64,000 nucleotides of DNA from Artemia franciscana (taxonomy: Eukaryota; Arthropoda; Branchiopoda; Anostraca; Artemiidae), in the NCBI RefSeq assembly GCF_032884065.1, contig NC_088871.1, positions 19,240,944-19,304,943 of the forward strand. Direction: 5' to 3'. Both the position numbers and the translations under genes were made by a program. Shown here in pieces: positions 34,920-47,159 of this stretch; position 1 is the first letter of the stretch, and the number at the start of each line of letters is the position of its first letter. The notes under the pieces are model-generated. The model was given only the letters and a program-made list of their open reading frames with translations. It searched no databases and was not told where the DNA came from.

Positions 34920-35439
34920 CTTCTCTTTTATGTTTACTTACGGTAGGCTATTTAAGATGTTTAGATAATTTGAACTTTCTTGGCATGAACTGTTGACTTG
35001 CGCTGAGTAGAGCAGAAATTCATTAAGGTGGGTGGAGGCACAGTTTGTCAAAACTGCAAAACAAAGGGAATTGTGGGAAAGTTGTGGTATTTCTGATGGT
35101 CACCACTCTGAGTCCGCCTCCCCCTTCTCTCTGGGTCATCCAACATCAAAACATATTCCTCGTAAAACCAAGTTTTTTGTTATTGCAATTTGAAATTACA
35201 AATTCTGATCCTACATTAGATTGAAAAAAAAAAGTTCTGCTCCTTGGGAAAATTGAAATATTGTATTGCTAAAAATAGAAGCGCGAAGCAGTTTTGATAT
35301 TCGCCTTTGAATAGTTGTGAAATGTATTACGACTGCCCTGCGTTTTAATTTTTAGTCTTTAAGGTTTGCGGTAGCAGGAAATATGTCTCTCTTAAACAAC
35401 CAATAATCATAGCAGTGCTTGTACGTGATTAAAAAAAAG
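34920..35439. other. No recognisable feature
   Basis: AT-rich intergenic or intronic sequence. Confidence 0.35.
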
Positions 35440-35760
35440 AAAAAAGGTTTCCTCAAATGAAACTAAAGAGTAACATCAAAACTTAAAACGAGCAGACATT
35501 GTTCCGTAGATGAGGGAACTGCCCCAACCAAGAACCATAGCTCTTTACGCTAAAGTTCGATTTTCGTCACATTTTTTTTAGAAAGACTGTTCAAACGAAC
35601 AAGTTGTTGAATTTGAATGAGAAGTATTATTAACGTTCTGCGAAACTTTAAAGTAAAGAACGGGGATTGAGGAGGGGGCAGCTCCCCTATCACACAGAAT
35701 AATATTTGTTCGTTTTCATATGTGTGACTTTTTTAATTTAATTTCTGTTAGTTTTTCATA
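35440..35760. repeat. Diverged foldback copy of the dispersed repeat
   Basis: Left arm: AACTAAAGAGTAACATCAAA then ACTTAAAACGAGCAGACATT and CTCTTTACGCTAAAG (to ~35554). The opposite arm appears at ~35645-35750 (ACTTTAAAGTAAAGAACGGG ... TTTGTTCGTTTTCATATGTG). The arms match the better preserved foldback unit at 58854-59083. Confidence 0.55.
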
Positions 35761-36270
35761 GAATATCCCGGGTTACCCTAAATGTTGTGATGGCAACCAC
35801 CCTATACCCGACTAAGGGAGGGCCACTGCTCCCTCCTTCAACTTCCTTGTTACATTCAAGTTTAATATCTGTAAAACAATGCATGGAGAATGATAAGTAT
35901 CCATAAAGAAAAATACACCCTTCCTAAATTTGTTAGGAGTGTAGGGACTTGAATGCAAAAAGTATTTATAGAGTCATCAGTTCCATGGTTTTAAAGGCAG
36001 ATTCTCAAGGCTGGACGAACCTGCCTTTTAAGGATGTTCCTTATGGACGCCAGTAGGGATTCGACGCCCTCCTTGAACAAGAGGAAATTAAATATTGTAT
36101 ATAAAATAAGAAATGAGAGATGTTACCATTTAAACTCGCAGAAAACAAAGGTCTTAATAGCGCTTGCAACCACCTCCCCCCCCCCCCCCGCGTCAAGAAA
36201 ATTTCGAACGAGGTTCATAAGGCCGCGCCCTAAAGGCGTAGACCAAGAATATTCTCGGGAATCTAGAGGG

Positions 36271-36271
<1 letters not shown>

Positions 36272-36359
<88 letters not shown>
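36272..36359. repeat. (TA)n microsatellite, ~88 bp
   Basis: Uninterrupted TA dinucleotides. Both strands give meaningless Tyr-Ile ORFs. Confidence 0.98.
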
Positions 36360-36362
<3 letters not shown>

Positions 36363-36416
36363 ACCCCCACCCACGTCTACTTCCCCCAAACTCATTGTAT
36401 ATTTGTCTGAAGGCTC

Positions 36417-36790
36417 AATGAGAGTTAGGAAATTTGGGCACTAAAAATGCACTCTTTGAGATTAATGTATCTGACGCCCTCTCCCAGCTTCCCTCCTTTA
36501 TGATATCCGATGTGCGCTTAGACACAACTCATATAATTCTACGAAATATCTGTCGGATCAATGTGGTTAAGCAAAGCTTTATTGTAAATGTGAGAAAAAT
36601 TTCTTTATAATAGAAAGGAGGTATTAGCTGGTAGCACCTTTATTCAGAATTAGCCTAAATGGAGGGAGATGCGCGATTTATTGAGAGTTAGACAATTTGG
36701 CCACTAAGATGTGCTTTTTAGGAATATGCCAGCCCCCCTCTAGACTAAGAACCTCCGTCTCTCATTTGTAATAGCCGACACACAATTGCA
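36417..36790 (+). repeat. Diverged direct duplication, period ~261 bp
   Basis: AATGAGAGTTAGGAAATTTG then GGCACTAA at 36417 recurs as ATTGAGAGTTAGACAATTTG then GCCACTAA at 36678. Each is followed by an anchor of CCC-rich sequence and a block near ATCCGATGTGCGCTTAGACAC / AGCCGACACACAATTGC. Confidence 0.5.
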
Positions 36791-37089
36791 TATCACTGAA
36801 TGCAATTTCGTGCTAAATCAAGTGAATCAACATCAAGTATTAAGATGAATTTATGCCAAACATTTATGTCGTATAGACTACGTGATTTTACAAAAATGAA
36901 AGTGCCACCGCGCGGCATTACTTCCTCTATATCTGGGACAGGGGCGAATCTAGAGGAAAATCCTGTGACAAGGGTTCCAATAAGAAAAATGTTAGGGGAA
37001 GATGACAAGGGTACCATAATTGACCAAATTGGCAGATTTAGTTTTAAAAAGGGCGAAAACAAGGAATGAGAGCGCCATAAAAAATGTTT

Positions 37090-37560
37090 GGGGGAGGGGC
37101 CCACCTTTGAAGTGGAAGGCTCAATGTCTAGTTTTTTTTTCGATTGGCTGTATCAGAATCATCGACCAACGGCAACTCGATCCTCTTTGGGACAAGAAAT
37201 TCAAGATTCTACATATTTGCATATAGGAGCTTGAAACTTCTACAGCAGTATTCCATAATAGCCTACGCTGAATCTGATATGGTTTTCACTAAGATCACTT
37301 GCCTCTTTAGGGATGTTTTCTCCCTTTTCCGAAAATCAGGCAAATTTTCTCAGACTCTTAGCTTTTGATTGACAACATTAAGCTCGAGGAATTTTACATA
37401 TTTGGAATTTACATAAAATTCCAATTCTTCTGATTCATTAATTGTTATCAAAGTTCCGTTTTTTGGAGATTTGGTTACTATGGGCCCTAAGTTTCGGTTA
37501 TGTGTTTACTAAGACGCTCCTTGCTTATTGTGCGTTACCGCGAACTATTTGACTACTTAA
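37090..37560 (-). repeat. Partial copy of the dispersed ~1.6 kb repeat
   Basis: Minus-orientation copy: CATATAGGAGCTTGAAACTT, CTGAATCTGATATGG, AGGCAAATTTTCTCAGACTC and finally CTCCTTGCTTATTGTGCGTT then ACCGCGAACTATTTGAC. These match 43680-43985 and, inverted, 57455-57770. It ends directly beside the (TA)n tract at 37581. Confidence 0.7.
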
Positions 37561-37578
37561 AGTTCGGTGTCACGATTT

Positions 37579-38870
<1,292 letters not shown>

Positions 38871-38918
<48 letters not shown>
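38871..38918. repeat. T48 homopolymer
   Basis: 48 consecutive T. On the minus strand this would be a poly(A) tail following sequence ending CTCAGGCCGTTC. I see no target-site duplication, so it may be a retroinsertion tail or a slippage tract. Confidence 0.9.
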
Positions 38919-38919
<1 letters not shown>

Positions 38920-39100
38920 AACGGCCTGAGAAATTTTATACGCAGCACCTACACCTTTGTTTTCAGCGGGGCATACAATTTCTTAAAGTACCGAGGCTGA
39001 AAATACACCACTTACTAAGCCGGGTTAGGACCCCATACCTCTGCACCGTAATGAAGAACTGGCATCTTCCTTGGTTTGAATTAAATAAAAAAAAAACTAG

Positions 39101-39190
39101 TTTTTTTAACTGAAAGTAAGGAGCGACATTAAAACTTAAAACGAACAGAAATTACTCCGTATCACAATTTAATTGCAAGCTTTTAAGACT
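39101..39190 (+). repeat. End fragment of the dispersed repeat
   Basis: ACTGAAAGTAAGGAGCGACA, TTAAAACTTAAAACGAACAG and AAATTACTCCGTAT: the foldback arm seen at 58854 and, inverted, at 42455-42520. Confidence 0.7.
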
Positions 39191-39844
39191 AGGGTCAGGG
39201 GCACCAATTGACGAATATGTAGATACTGGGAGAAATGTGTTTTTAATTCCTTGGAAGGAATTGCCCACTCTATTTTGTATTTTTTCAAACAAATGACAGA
39301 AAAAATACCTTTTTTAATAATACTGTTTTGAATATAAGGGTATATTCCAAAAAAATTACCTTGTACTGCATATTCTCATCAGTAATTTAGTACAATTTCG
39401 ATTCTGATTAATATCTACAGTTTCAATTTGGTTAATTTGGCGTAAATTAATATTTTCTCAATAAAAAAAAAAAATGCACTTTGTCAAATAGCTTTTTGAT
39501 GTCAATTCAAAGAAAGCTTCTCAGGGGAGTTAAAAGAAATCTGACTTGAAGGTGATAAGGACTAAATTAATTTGGGACACACTGACGAACTTATGGTGTC
39601 ATGTTTATGGATTCCACCAAAAATTAATCGAAAATAATACATTACCCGCTGGCTATTTACTTAGCCAGCGCTAGAGCGCCGTCACTGAAAAGTAGTTGTA
39701 CTGGGACTTGTAAAATATCGTTCCAACCAGTTTTTTAGTGGGAGTCGATGTATCAAAAATTAGCATATCCATTTTTTCTTAGTTGCGAGAGATAGAAAAA
39801 AAAACATTCGGCGAATCTTTTAGTTGATATAAGTACGGGCAGAA
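39191..39844. other. No recognisable feature
   Basis: AT-rich, nothing supported. Confidence 0.3.
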
Positions 39845-40340
39845 GTGACTGCTAGTAAGGAGCGAATTGCCCCAATAGTAACCAAAGCTAAAAAAAAAGA
39901 TTTGATTACAGTTATTGCATCAAAACAATTGGCTTTTTATGCCGATTTCAAGTTTATAAAATTCATTAAATTTTATCGTCACCCATCAAAATCTATGAGC
40001 CTGAGAGCAATTGCCTACTTTTCGAAAAAGAAGGAAACACCCCCGAAAAGTCAAGCAGTCTTAATGAAATTCACATCGTCAGATTCAACATATCAGAGAA
40101 TCCTAGCATATAGGTTTCACGCTCCTATATACCAAAATATAGAATTTCGGATTTTTTTTTTGCCAAAAGAACCATCAGGGATGCATGTTTTTTGTTCCCA
40201 GAGCCGATGGTCCTAAAAGATTGGGAAAAGGCTAAATTTAACGGAAATTAAAGTCCCTTTAATTTCCCTTTCTAGTGCCCTTTTTAATAATCGAAGAGAT
40301 TTGAGGGCAACTAGCCCCGTTCCCACGCCCCTTTTTGTCT
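39845..40340 (+). repeat. Diverged plus copy of the dispersed repeat
   Basis: Starts GACTGCTAGTAAGGAGCGAA and continues CCCCAATAGTAACCAAAGCT, CACCCATCAAAATCTATGAG and GGAAACACCCCCGAAAAG, matching 57480-57700. It carries a chance ORF of 123 codons that is not a gene. Confidence 0.65.
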
Positions 40341-41219
40341 AAAAGACCTCCAAATAAAATTTACAGAATAGCGAAATCAGTAAACTTACAGTTTGACATA
40401 GAACCATTTCAGGGCTTTATGGAAGGAGGGGGGTTGGGATGTGAATAAAATGAGAGCCAATATAAAAATTGACGATCTTAGTAAAAATTTACCCTTTAAA
40501 ACTGGGCACGACAACAGTTTAGTTCATCACCTCCTCAGAACCTACGACTATAATAATAAACTCTTACTTCATTAAATCCAGAAAATGCTATTTGTTATAT
40601 TTTTGGAGCTGTTTCCCCTTCTCCTTCCCTTGCAATGCCTGGATAGCCCAAGGTTGTATACAAAACTTTGCTGAGTTAGTTGGTTATTTGTTTTTACTTT
40701 GTAAATAGAGAGCCATAAGCCTTCAATGCCTATCTTTTTCGCCTCTTCCCGATCAGAAATAGAAAGTTCTAATGTATGTTTTAGAGGTCAAAAGTGATTT
40801 GAAGGTAGGGTAACTAGGTCCTACCGTGTCCTTTTCGTTACTATTCCCTCTTAACCCCAAAAGATATACGATCAAACTTTTTAAAATGTCATTTTGTTAG
40901 AAATAGTCGAAAGATTGAAACGTATATACTTTAGTTCTTGGACTAAGAGGACAGGTGGTCATAGGAACTTGCAAAGGGGCTCATTCCATTGAAAATTAAA
41001 AGTTTCAATACCCTTTTAAAGAGCCAAAAGTGATTTGAGGGCAATAAGCCTCCCTTCCGTGGCTTTTTGCCGCCCAACCCTCTTCTCTATAAGTCCAATG
41101 GCCCTTAATAATTTAACTTAGCCGTTGTTCATACTTAGGTTATAGTAGAAAAACCATTAGGGATCGGTCTCTCGGCCAAGTTTCCCAGAGATTCATAAGG
41201 GCACAATCTAAAAATGGCA
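40341..41219. repeat. More diverged dispersed-repeat sequence
   Basis: Blocks AGGTCAAAAGTGATTTGAAG (40785) and GAGCCAAAAGTGATTTGAGG (41022) with TGTCATTTTGTTAG-like and ACTAAG-like neighbours match the same family as 29.9 and 43.4 kb. Confidence 0.45.
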
Positions 41220-41232
41220 CTTAATTCTTGTT

Positions 41233-42354
41233 ATTGAGGAAAAGAGGTTGCAACTGGGAAAAGATAGTCCTTTCCACGCCAGTAGAAATTCTGCAACGTG
41301 CATTCAATTCAGCATTGCCATCACTCATGAAGTGCAGTTGAAAAATTTGTGACGCTCACCTGAGAAGGGTAGAAGGGAGCCTCCTCTATGATAAATTTTC
41401 CCTTTTATACTCTGAAAGTCGGCATAAAATTACATTGATCTTCGATTTGGGCACCGAACGACGTCATTTGGAAACACGAATTATATTTCCTTATGTTTGA
41501 TAATAAAAAAACGACTCGATTCAGACGTATTTCCAGTATGCAAAGTATTCAATGGCTCTGTTGGTGCACCCAGTTGCGGAAGCTTAACTTTTCCTGAGGC
41601 ACACCACATTCCCATTGTTTCGCCATTAAATTTCAGTGCCTTGCAGTAGGGACAAATTTCAGACATAGTCCCGATTGGAACATCTCGACTCAAACTATAA
41701 TCATCGAAAGGGCAGTACTTGAATGCCAGGCGATTATACACGCGTTGCTTTTGTAATACATCGACACACATTCTTTTTTTCACTAACTCTGTCAGCCACA
41801 AGCCTGGTTTCGTGTTGCTCTGTTGGTTCCTCGACACGCCGTCGTTGACGTAAAGCCATAAGCCCGGTTTCACGTAGCTCTGGTGGTTCCTCGTCACGCC
41901 TTCTTTTTTACTACCTCTTTCAGCCGCAAGCCAGGTTTCGCGTTGTTCGTGTAATACCTAGACACACTTTCTTTTGGTAATTTCTCTCTGAGCCAGATAT
42001 ACAACATTCTTCGTTATCCCATTGTCTGTGTATATAAATAGATTGTCCGGTTTACCGACTCTAGAACATGCAACATATAATTGTCCATGGGAAAAACTAT
42101 CCGCATTAAGATCTATACCGCATTTTTCTAATGATTGCCCTTGAGCTTCGTTGATGGCGATTGCAAATGCTAATTCGCAACAGTATTATTGGTACACCTA
42201 ATAGTTCATAAAAATTCACCATGCATGGTGAATTATCATTCAGTTCACCGCAATGTCCATGTATCATATTTTTTACCACAATGTCATGTAAGCCCCTATC
42301 GACATTTACATCAGATATCCAGCATCGCACTGGCCCCAAAAACATTTTAAGTTT
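41233..42354 (-). mobile_element. Helitron derivative, internal/3' fragment
   Basis: Homologous along its length to 46310-47490. Minus strand from 42354: GPVRCWI fused to SDVNVDRGLHDIVVKNMIHG, then a frame-shifted Pif1-helicase C-terminus (QGQSLEKCGIDLN, SFSHGQLYVACSRVGKPDN), then the Arg/Glu minisatellite, then RLAFKYCPFDDYSLSRDV and CPYCKALKFNGETMGMWCAS, then FRVKGQIYHRGG. A ~90 bp 3'UTR segment present at 47075-47165 is deleted here. The right edge at ~42352 abuts the foldback repeat. Not coding-competent. Confidence 0.8.
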
Positions 42355-42957
42355 ACGCTAAAGCTTTTAATTGTTTTAAAAAGTAGAATTGTGGCAAAGA
42401 GTCAAACTTTAGCGTAAAGAGCGAGGGATTGCGGGGGGGACAACCCATTTTATATACGGAGTAATTTCTGTTCGTTTTAAGTTTTAATGTCGCTCCTTAC
42501 TTTCAGCTAAAAAATTTGTTTTTTTTATTTAATTTCTGAACGTTTTTGAATTAATGCATGTTTGGTTTTGGCTCTCCGCACATAAATTATTAAAAGGAAA
42601 TTTGTATATTAATTCTTTTTTTTTGGCTAAATAGCTTTCTCTTAGTTTTAATCAGAAGATTTTGAGAAATAAGGGGTGGAGAAGGAGGCCTAGTTGCCCT
42701 CCAATTTTTCGGTTGCTTAAAAAGGCAACTAGAACTTTTAATTTTTAACGAACGTTTTTATTAGTAAAAAATATACGTAACTTATAAATTAGCAACTTAC
42801 GTAACAAACTTTCATAATCTTATATTTTTATTATGTATACAAGGGGGTTTGTATCCTCGTTAATACCTCGCTCTTTACACTAAATCTTAAGCTTTGTCCC
42901 AATTCTTTAAGAATGACCCCTGAATCAGAAAGGCCGTAGAATAAATAGTTGAAATTA

Positions 42958-43035
42958 CTAAAAATACTTTAGCATAAAGAGCGAGGTATTTATCTCCTCC
43001 TAAATACCTCGCTCTTTATGCTAAAGTATTTTTAG
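42958..43035. repeat. Perfect palindrome, 35-bp arms, 8-bp loop
   Basis: Arm 42958-42992 (starting CTAAAAATACTTTAGCATAA) is the exact reverse complement of 43001-43035; the loop is TCTCCTCC. The plus copy of the same repeat at 58391-58440 carries only one arm, so this is a local inverted duplication. Confidence 0.9.
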
Positions 43036-43958
43036 AACCCCTCATATGCGTAATAATCTCTGTTCGTTTTAAGTTTCAATGCTACTCCTTCCTTTCATTT
43101 GAAAAAAAAACGTTTTCATGTTTATTTTTCATTGTTTTCTTATAATAATGCTAGAAAATCATTCGCCCTTTTCCTTGAATTTTTCTTCCCCCATGACAGA
43201 TTCCTCCAAGGAAAGATCCTCAAACATAGCCCCTTCCCCTCAGCCCCACCCCCAAACAAAATAAAATCCCCCTGAAAACGTTTGTACACTTCCCAATAAC
43301 CATTACTATATGTAAACACTGGTCAAAGTTTGTAACTTGCAGTCCCTCCCCCAGGGATTGTGGGAGAGTAAATCATCCCCAAATACATAATTATTACGGT
43401 TTTCGACTATGCTGAACAAAATGGCTATCTCAAAATTTTGATCTGTTGATTTCGGGAAAAAATGAGCGTGGGAGGGGGCCTAGATGCCCTCCAATTTTTT
43501 GGTCACTTAAAAAGAGCACTAGAACTTTTCATTTCCGTTAGAATGAGCCCTCTTGCGACATTCTAGGACCACTTGGTCGATACAATGACCCCTGGGAAAA
43601 AGAAAAAAAAAAACAAAAAACAAATAAACACGCACCCGTGATTTGTCTTCTGGCAAAAAATACAAAATTCCACATTTTTGTAGATAGAAGCTTGAAACTT
43701 CTACAGTAGGGTTTTCTGATACGCTGAATCTGATGGTTTGATTTTCGTTAAGATTCTATGACTTTTAGGGTGTGTTTCCCCCTATTTTCATAAATAAGGC
43801 AAATTTTCTCAGGCTCGTAACTTTTGATGGGTAAGACTAAACTTGATGAAACTTATATATTATCAGCATTTAAATGCGATTCTTTTGATGTAGCTATTGA
43901 TATCAAAATTCAATTTTTTAGAGTTTTGGTTGCTATTGAGCCGGGTCGCTCCTTACTA

Positions 43959-43978
43959 CAGTTCGTTACCACGAACTG
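43959..43978. repeat. Terminal hairpin of the dispersed repeat
   Basis: CAGTTCG-TTACCA-CGAACTG. The equivalent at 57459-57478 is CAGTTCATGGTAACAAACTG, and a worn version lies near 37541-37555. Confidence 0.7.
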
Positions 43979-44239
43979 TTTGATTGGCTTTTGAGATTAA
44001 TCTAAAATTTGCAAGGAGTTGTTTTTTGGAAGGAGGAATTTAGACCATGGATTTTAACTTAAGGAGGAACCAGGGAAGTGCTGAACAAGTTTTTTTTATA
44101 GTATACCTAAGAATCTTGGCCCTTTAAGCTCATTTGGGACTAAAATCATTCGTGTAATGAAATTAATGAAATGAAATGAAATGAAAATTAAAAGATACTA
44201 TGTTTACCAAGGTTGAAAAAATGGGAGTGTATCTGCAAT

Positions 44240-44725
44240 TTTTGAGGAAATTTTTGTTGACGTAAAGCCACAAGACCGGTTTCATGTTGCTCTGGTGGTT
44301 CCTCGACATGCCTTCTTTTTTTACTACCTCTGTCAGGCGTAAGCCTGGTTTCGCGTTTCTCTGGTGTTTCCTTGACACGCCTTCTTTTTTTACTATCTCT
44401 GTCAGCCGCAAGCCTGGTTTCGCGTTGCTCTGGTGATTCCTCGATACGCCTTCTTTTTTACTATCTCTGTCAGCTACAGGCCTGTTTTCGCGTTCCTCTG
44501 GTGTTTCCTCGACACGCCTTCGTTGACGTAAAGCCGCAAGCCTGGTTTTGCGTTGCTCTTGTGTTTCCTCCTGGTGTTCCGTTTTTGGGGACATTATAGG
44601 ATAATTTCTTAAATAGCGACGAAGACCACACTGCCTTTCCATATCAAACACCAAAAAACATTCCCTATTGTTCTTCTTGTTTTTTGGTGTTTGAGGATAA
44701 TTTGTCTTTGACATTAGTGATACTA

Positions 44726-44728
<3 letters not shown>
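44240..44728 (-). mobile_element. Helitron 5' fragment
   Basis: Nearly identical to 48900-49313. From 44728 on the minus strand: a 17-bp palindrome, then [31 protein letters not shown], then the Glu/Arg-rich minisatellite ([20 protein letters not shown]...). The fragment stops near 44240, where other sequence takes over. The palindrome CATTAGT-GAT-ACTAATG is at 44712-44728. Confidence 0.75.

Positions 44729-44807
<79 letters not shown>
44729..44807. repeat. (TA)n microsatellite, ~79 bp
   Basis: Lies between a Helitron 5' fragment (left) and the 3' end of another Helitron (right). The same flank precedes the array at 49314. Confidence 0.98.
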
Positions 44808-44810
<3 letters not shown>

Positions 44811-44823
44811 CTAGCTGGGTCTT

Positions 44824-44838
44824 GGCGGCTTTGCCGCC
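44824..44838 (-). other. Helitron 3' terminal hairpin
   Basis: Plus-strand GGCGGC-TTT-GCCGCC, a perfect 6-bp GC stem whose distance of 9 bp from CTAG (44811-44814) fits the Helitron termination signal. Confidence 0.85.
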
Positions 44839-44920
44839 GGGCCCCAGCACGGCACGCTGCAAGCTTTTATATATGGATTCTCATTGTCGCTTGTGTTCTA
44901 TTGCAGTTTTTCAAAGATAT

Positions 44921-45137
44921 TTGATTATTAAAGCAAGTCCAATTTCTAACTATGATATCTACTAAGCTTCAAAGTTTTGATTTCTTTTTAAGGTTTTTGA
45001 ATTCTTGTAATCGTATCAAAATCCTATATTTGCAAAATCCTATATTTGATTATTAAAGCAAGTCCAATTTCTATCTATGATATCTACTAAGCTTCAAAGT
45101 TTTGATTTCTTTTTAAGGTTTTTGAATTCTTGTAATC
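44921..45137. repeat. 92-bp direct repeat, period 125
   Basis: TTGATTATTAAAGCAAGTCC ... GAATTCTTGTAATC at 44921-45012 and 45046-45137 with a single visible change (CTAAC/CTATC). The 33-bp spacer itself repeats ATCCTATATTTG. It is subterminal in the Helitron. Confidence 0.9.
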
Positions 45138-45360
45138 CCTTGTTTTTTAATTTATTTTTTTAGTTCTTTTTCTTTTTTAGTTTTTCTCTTTTTTTGTTTT
45201 TTTTAGTTTTTTCTTTCTTTTCTTTTTAGTTTTTTTTTAGTTGTTTACCTGTTTTAGTTTTTTTTATTATTTTATTGTATTTTTCTTCTTTATTTTTTAA
45301 TTTTATTTTTCTTCTTTATTTTTTATTTTATTTTTCTTCTTTATTTTTTTAAATTTTTTT
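45138..45360. repeat. T-rich low-complexity tract
   Basis: TTTTTAG and TTTCTT-type runs, ending in three copies of a ~27-bp unit TTTTATTTTTCTTCTTTATT (45272-45350). Confidence 0.85.
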
Positions 45361-45499
45361 CTGGAACGTGCCCCATCAACGCGTCTGCAAGGTACTAATT
45401 TTTAACTGCGTAAAACTTGCGGATATACAACTGGTAACTCCTCTGATATACTCTGGTAATTCCTCGCCACGCATTCCTTTTTTACTTTCTCTTTCATCG

Positions 45500-47040
45500 C
45501 ACTGGCCCCAAAAATATTTTAAGTTTTACTATGAAATTCGTCAGTGATTTCAAATTTTACCGGAACACACGGGCCGTAATGTCATGTCTATGAACCGGTA
45601 ATTGTCCAGGAAGTAAAAGTTGGTGTATCTCGGCCCAAGATGGATATAAGTAAATGTAATAAATAAATCTGGACGACCATAGAGACGAACATACGTAATA
45701 GCATCTTGAGCCTACTCATGCATATGACGCGGACTACCAGCATATGACGTAGGCAAAATATTTACTCTTCCACTGTTAGTGGTATTATCGTCATTTACAA
45801 CTGCATCTCGCAAATGAATGTATTTTTCAGAGCGGAGCTTGGTCTGATTCAGAAGGATGAATCGCAAAGTTTCTGATTCAATCTTTACATATATCAACGA
45901 TGTATTTGGTGAAGCAATTGACGGCATTTCAAAATATAATTATGTTCATTCTGACGAATCATTATTCTGCAAGCATAATATTTCATTGCGCTGAATTTCT
46001 TATCCATTTCTTTGTTAGTGGCTGGATTTATCAATTTGATATTAAAGTGATAGCCGTTGATTCCATCCCAAAAATGATAGGATATTCTAGGGCATCGTAA
46101 CATCGATGGGTTTCAGCAATTCTTGTCAACTGATTGTTTCGCCTATAAATGTAAGAACTGATCACCGACCATAACGATTGCCACTTCGTTCATAGTTGGA
46201 GCATTGTATCTACGCAGATGTTCACCAGTAGGCGTTTTGTCAGCGAAAATAATAATTTTATGCGTATCAGCAAGCATCAAATCGATTGCTGTTTTGAAGA
46301 GACGCACTTAATTCTTGTTATTGAGGAAAAGAGGTTGCAACTGGGAAAAGATAGTCCTTTCCACGCCACTAGAAATTCTGCAACGTGCATTCAATTCAGC
46401 ATTGCCATCACTCATGAAGTGCAGTTGCAAAAATTTGTGACGCTCACCTGAGAAGGGTAGAAGGGAGCCTCCTCTATGATAAATTTGCCCTTTTACTCTG
46501 AAAGTCGGCATAAAATTACATTTATCTTCGATTTGGGCACCGAACGACGTCATTTGGAAACACGAATTATATTTCCTTATGTTTGATAAAAAAAACGACT
46601 CGATTCAGACGTATTTCCAGTATGCAAAGTATTCAATGGCTCTGTTGGTGCACCCAGATAAGGAAGCTTAACTTTTCCTGAGGCACACCACATTCCCATT
46701 GTTTCGCCATTAAATTTCAGTGCCTTGCAGTAGGGACAAATTTCAGACATAGTCCCGATTGGAACATCTCGACTCAAACTATAATCATCGAAAGGGCAGT
46801 ACTTGAATGCCAGGCGATTATACACGCGTTGCTTTTGTAATACATCGACGTACATTCTTTTTTTCACTAACTCTGTCAGCCACAAGCCTGGTTTCGTGTT
46901 GCTCTGTTGGTTCCTCGACACGCCGTCGTTGACGTAAAGCCATAAGCCCGGTTTCACGTAGCTCTGGTGGTTCTTCGACACGCCTTCTTTTTTACTACCT
47001 CTGTCAGCCGCAAGCCAGGTTTCGCGTTGTTCGTGTAATA
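45500..47040 (-). pseudogene. Helitron Rep/helicase N-terminal half, copy 2
   Basis: Frame-jumping translation from 47040: minisatellite peptides, RLAFKYCPFDDYSLSRDV, then CPYCKALKFNGETMGMWCAS and GKVKLP (Cys-rich zinc-finger-like Helitron signature), FQMTSFGAQIED, FRVKGQIYHRGGSLLPFSGE, ELNARCRISSGVERT, PTGEHLRRYNAPTMNEVA, YHFNIKLINPATNKEMDKKF, ETLRFILLNQTKLRSEKYIH, SGRVNILPTSYAGSPRHMHE and AQDAITYVR. It stops at FLGP(V)RC, just before the family's HUH motif. Several frameshifts. Confidence 0.8.
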
Positions 47041-47159
47041 CCTAGACACACTTTCTTTTGGTAATTTCTCTCTGAGCCGCAAGCCTAACCCCACCCCCCT
47101 AAAGCAACACGTATGCAAGGTGCTAATTCTTACCTGCGTAAAATTTACAGATATACAAC

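Larger units (their letters stand above)
42352..43985 (-). repeat. ~1.6 kb dispersed repeat, minus-orientation copy
   Basis: Inverse of 57455-59000. In order: partial foldback end (TTTACGCTAAAG at 42352-42363 pairing with CTTTAGCGTAAA at 42407-42418), TTCTGTTCGTTTTAAGTTTT, TGGTTTTGGCTCTCCGCAC, GGCCTAGTTGCCCTCCAAT, CTAGAACTTTTAATTTTTAA, the palindrome at 42958-43035, GGCCTAGATGCCCTCCAATT, AAGCTTGAAACTTCTACAG and the terminal hairpin at 43959-43978. No coding sequence. It has the look of a non-autonomous foldback/DNA transposon. Confidence 0.8.

Noticed and set aside
36123..36395. Tyr-Ile repeat ORFs over TA arrays (also at 37500, 44665, 49143 and 49250)
   Set aside because: Translation of (TA)n dinucleotide repeats; open on both strands with no gene context.
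39845..40216. 123-codon ORF
   Set aside because: Lies wholly inside a diverged copy of the non-coding dispersed repeat; the homologous copies are not open in this frame.
42106..42345. Intact Helitron gene at 42.1-42.3 kb and 47.3-47.5 kb
   Set aside because: The ORF fuses Rep and helicase remnants across a deletion and runs out of frame into the helicase block, so it is a deletion product.
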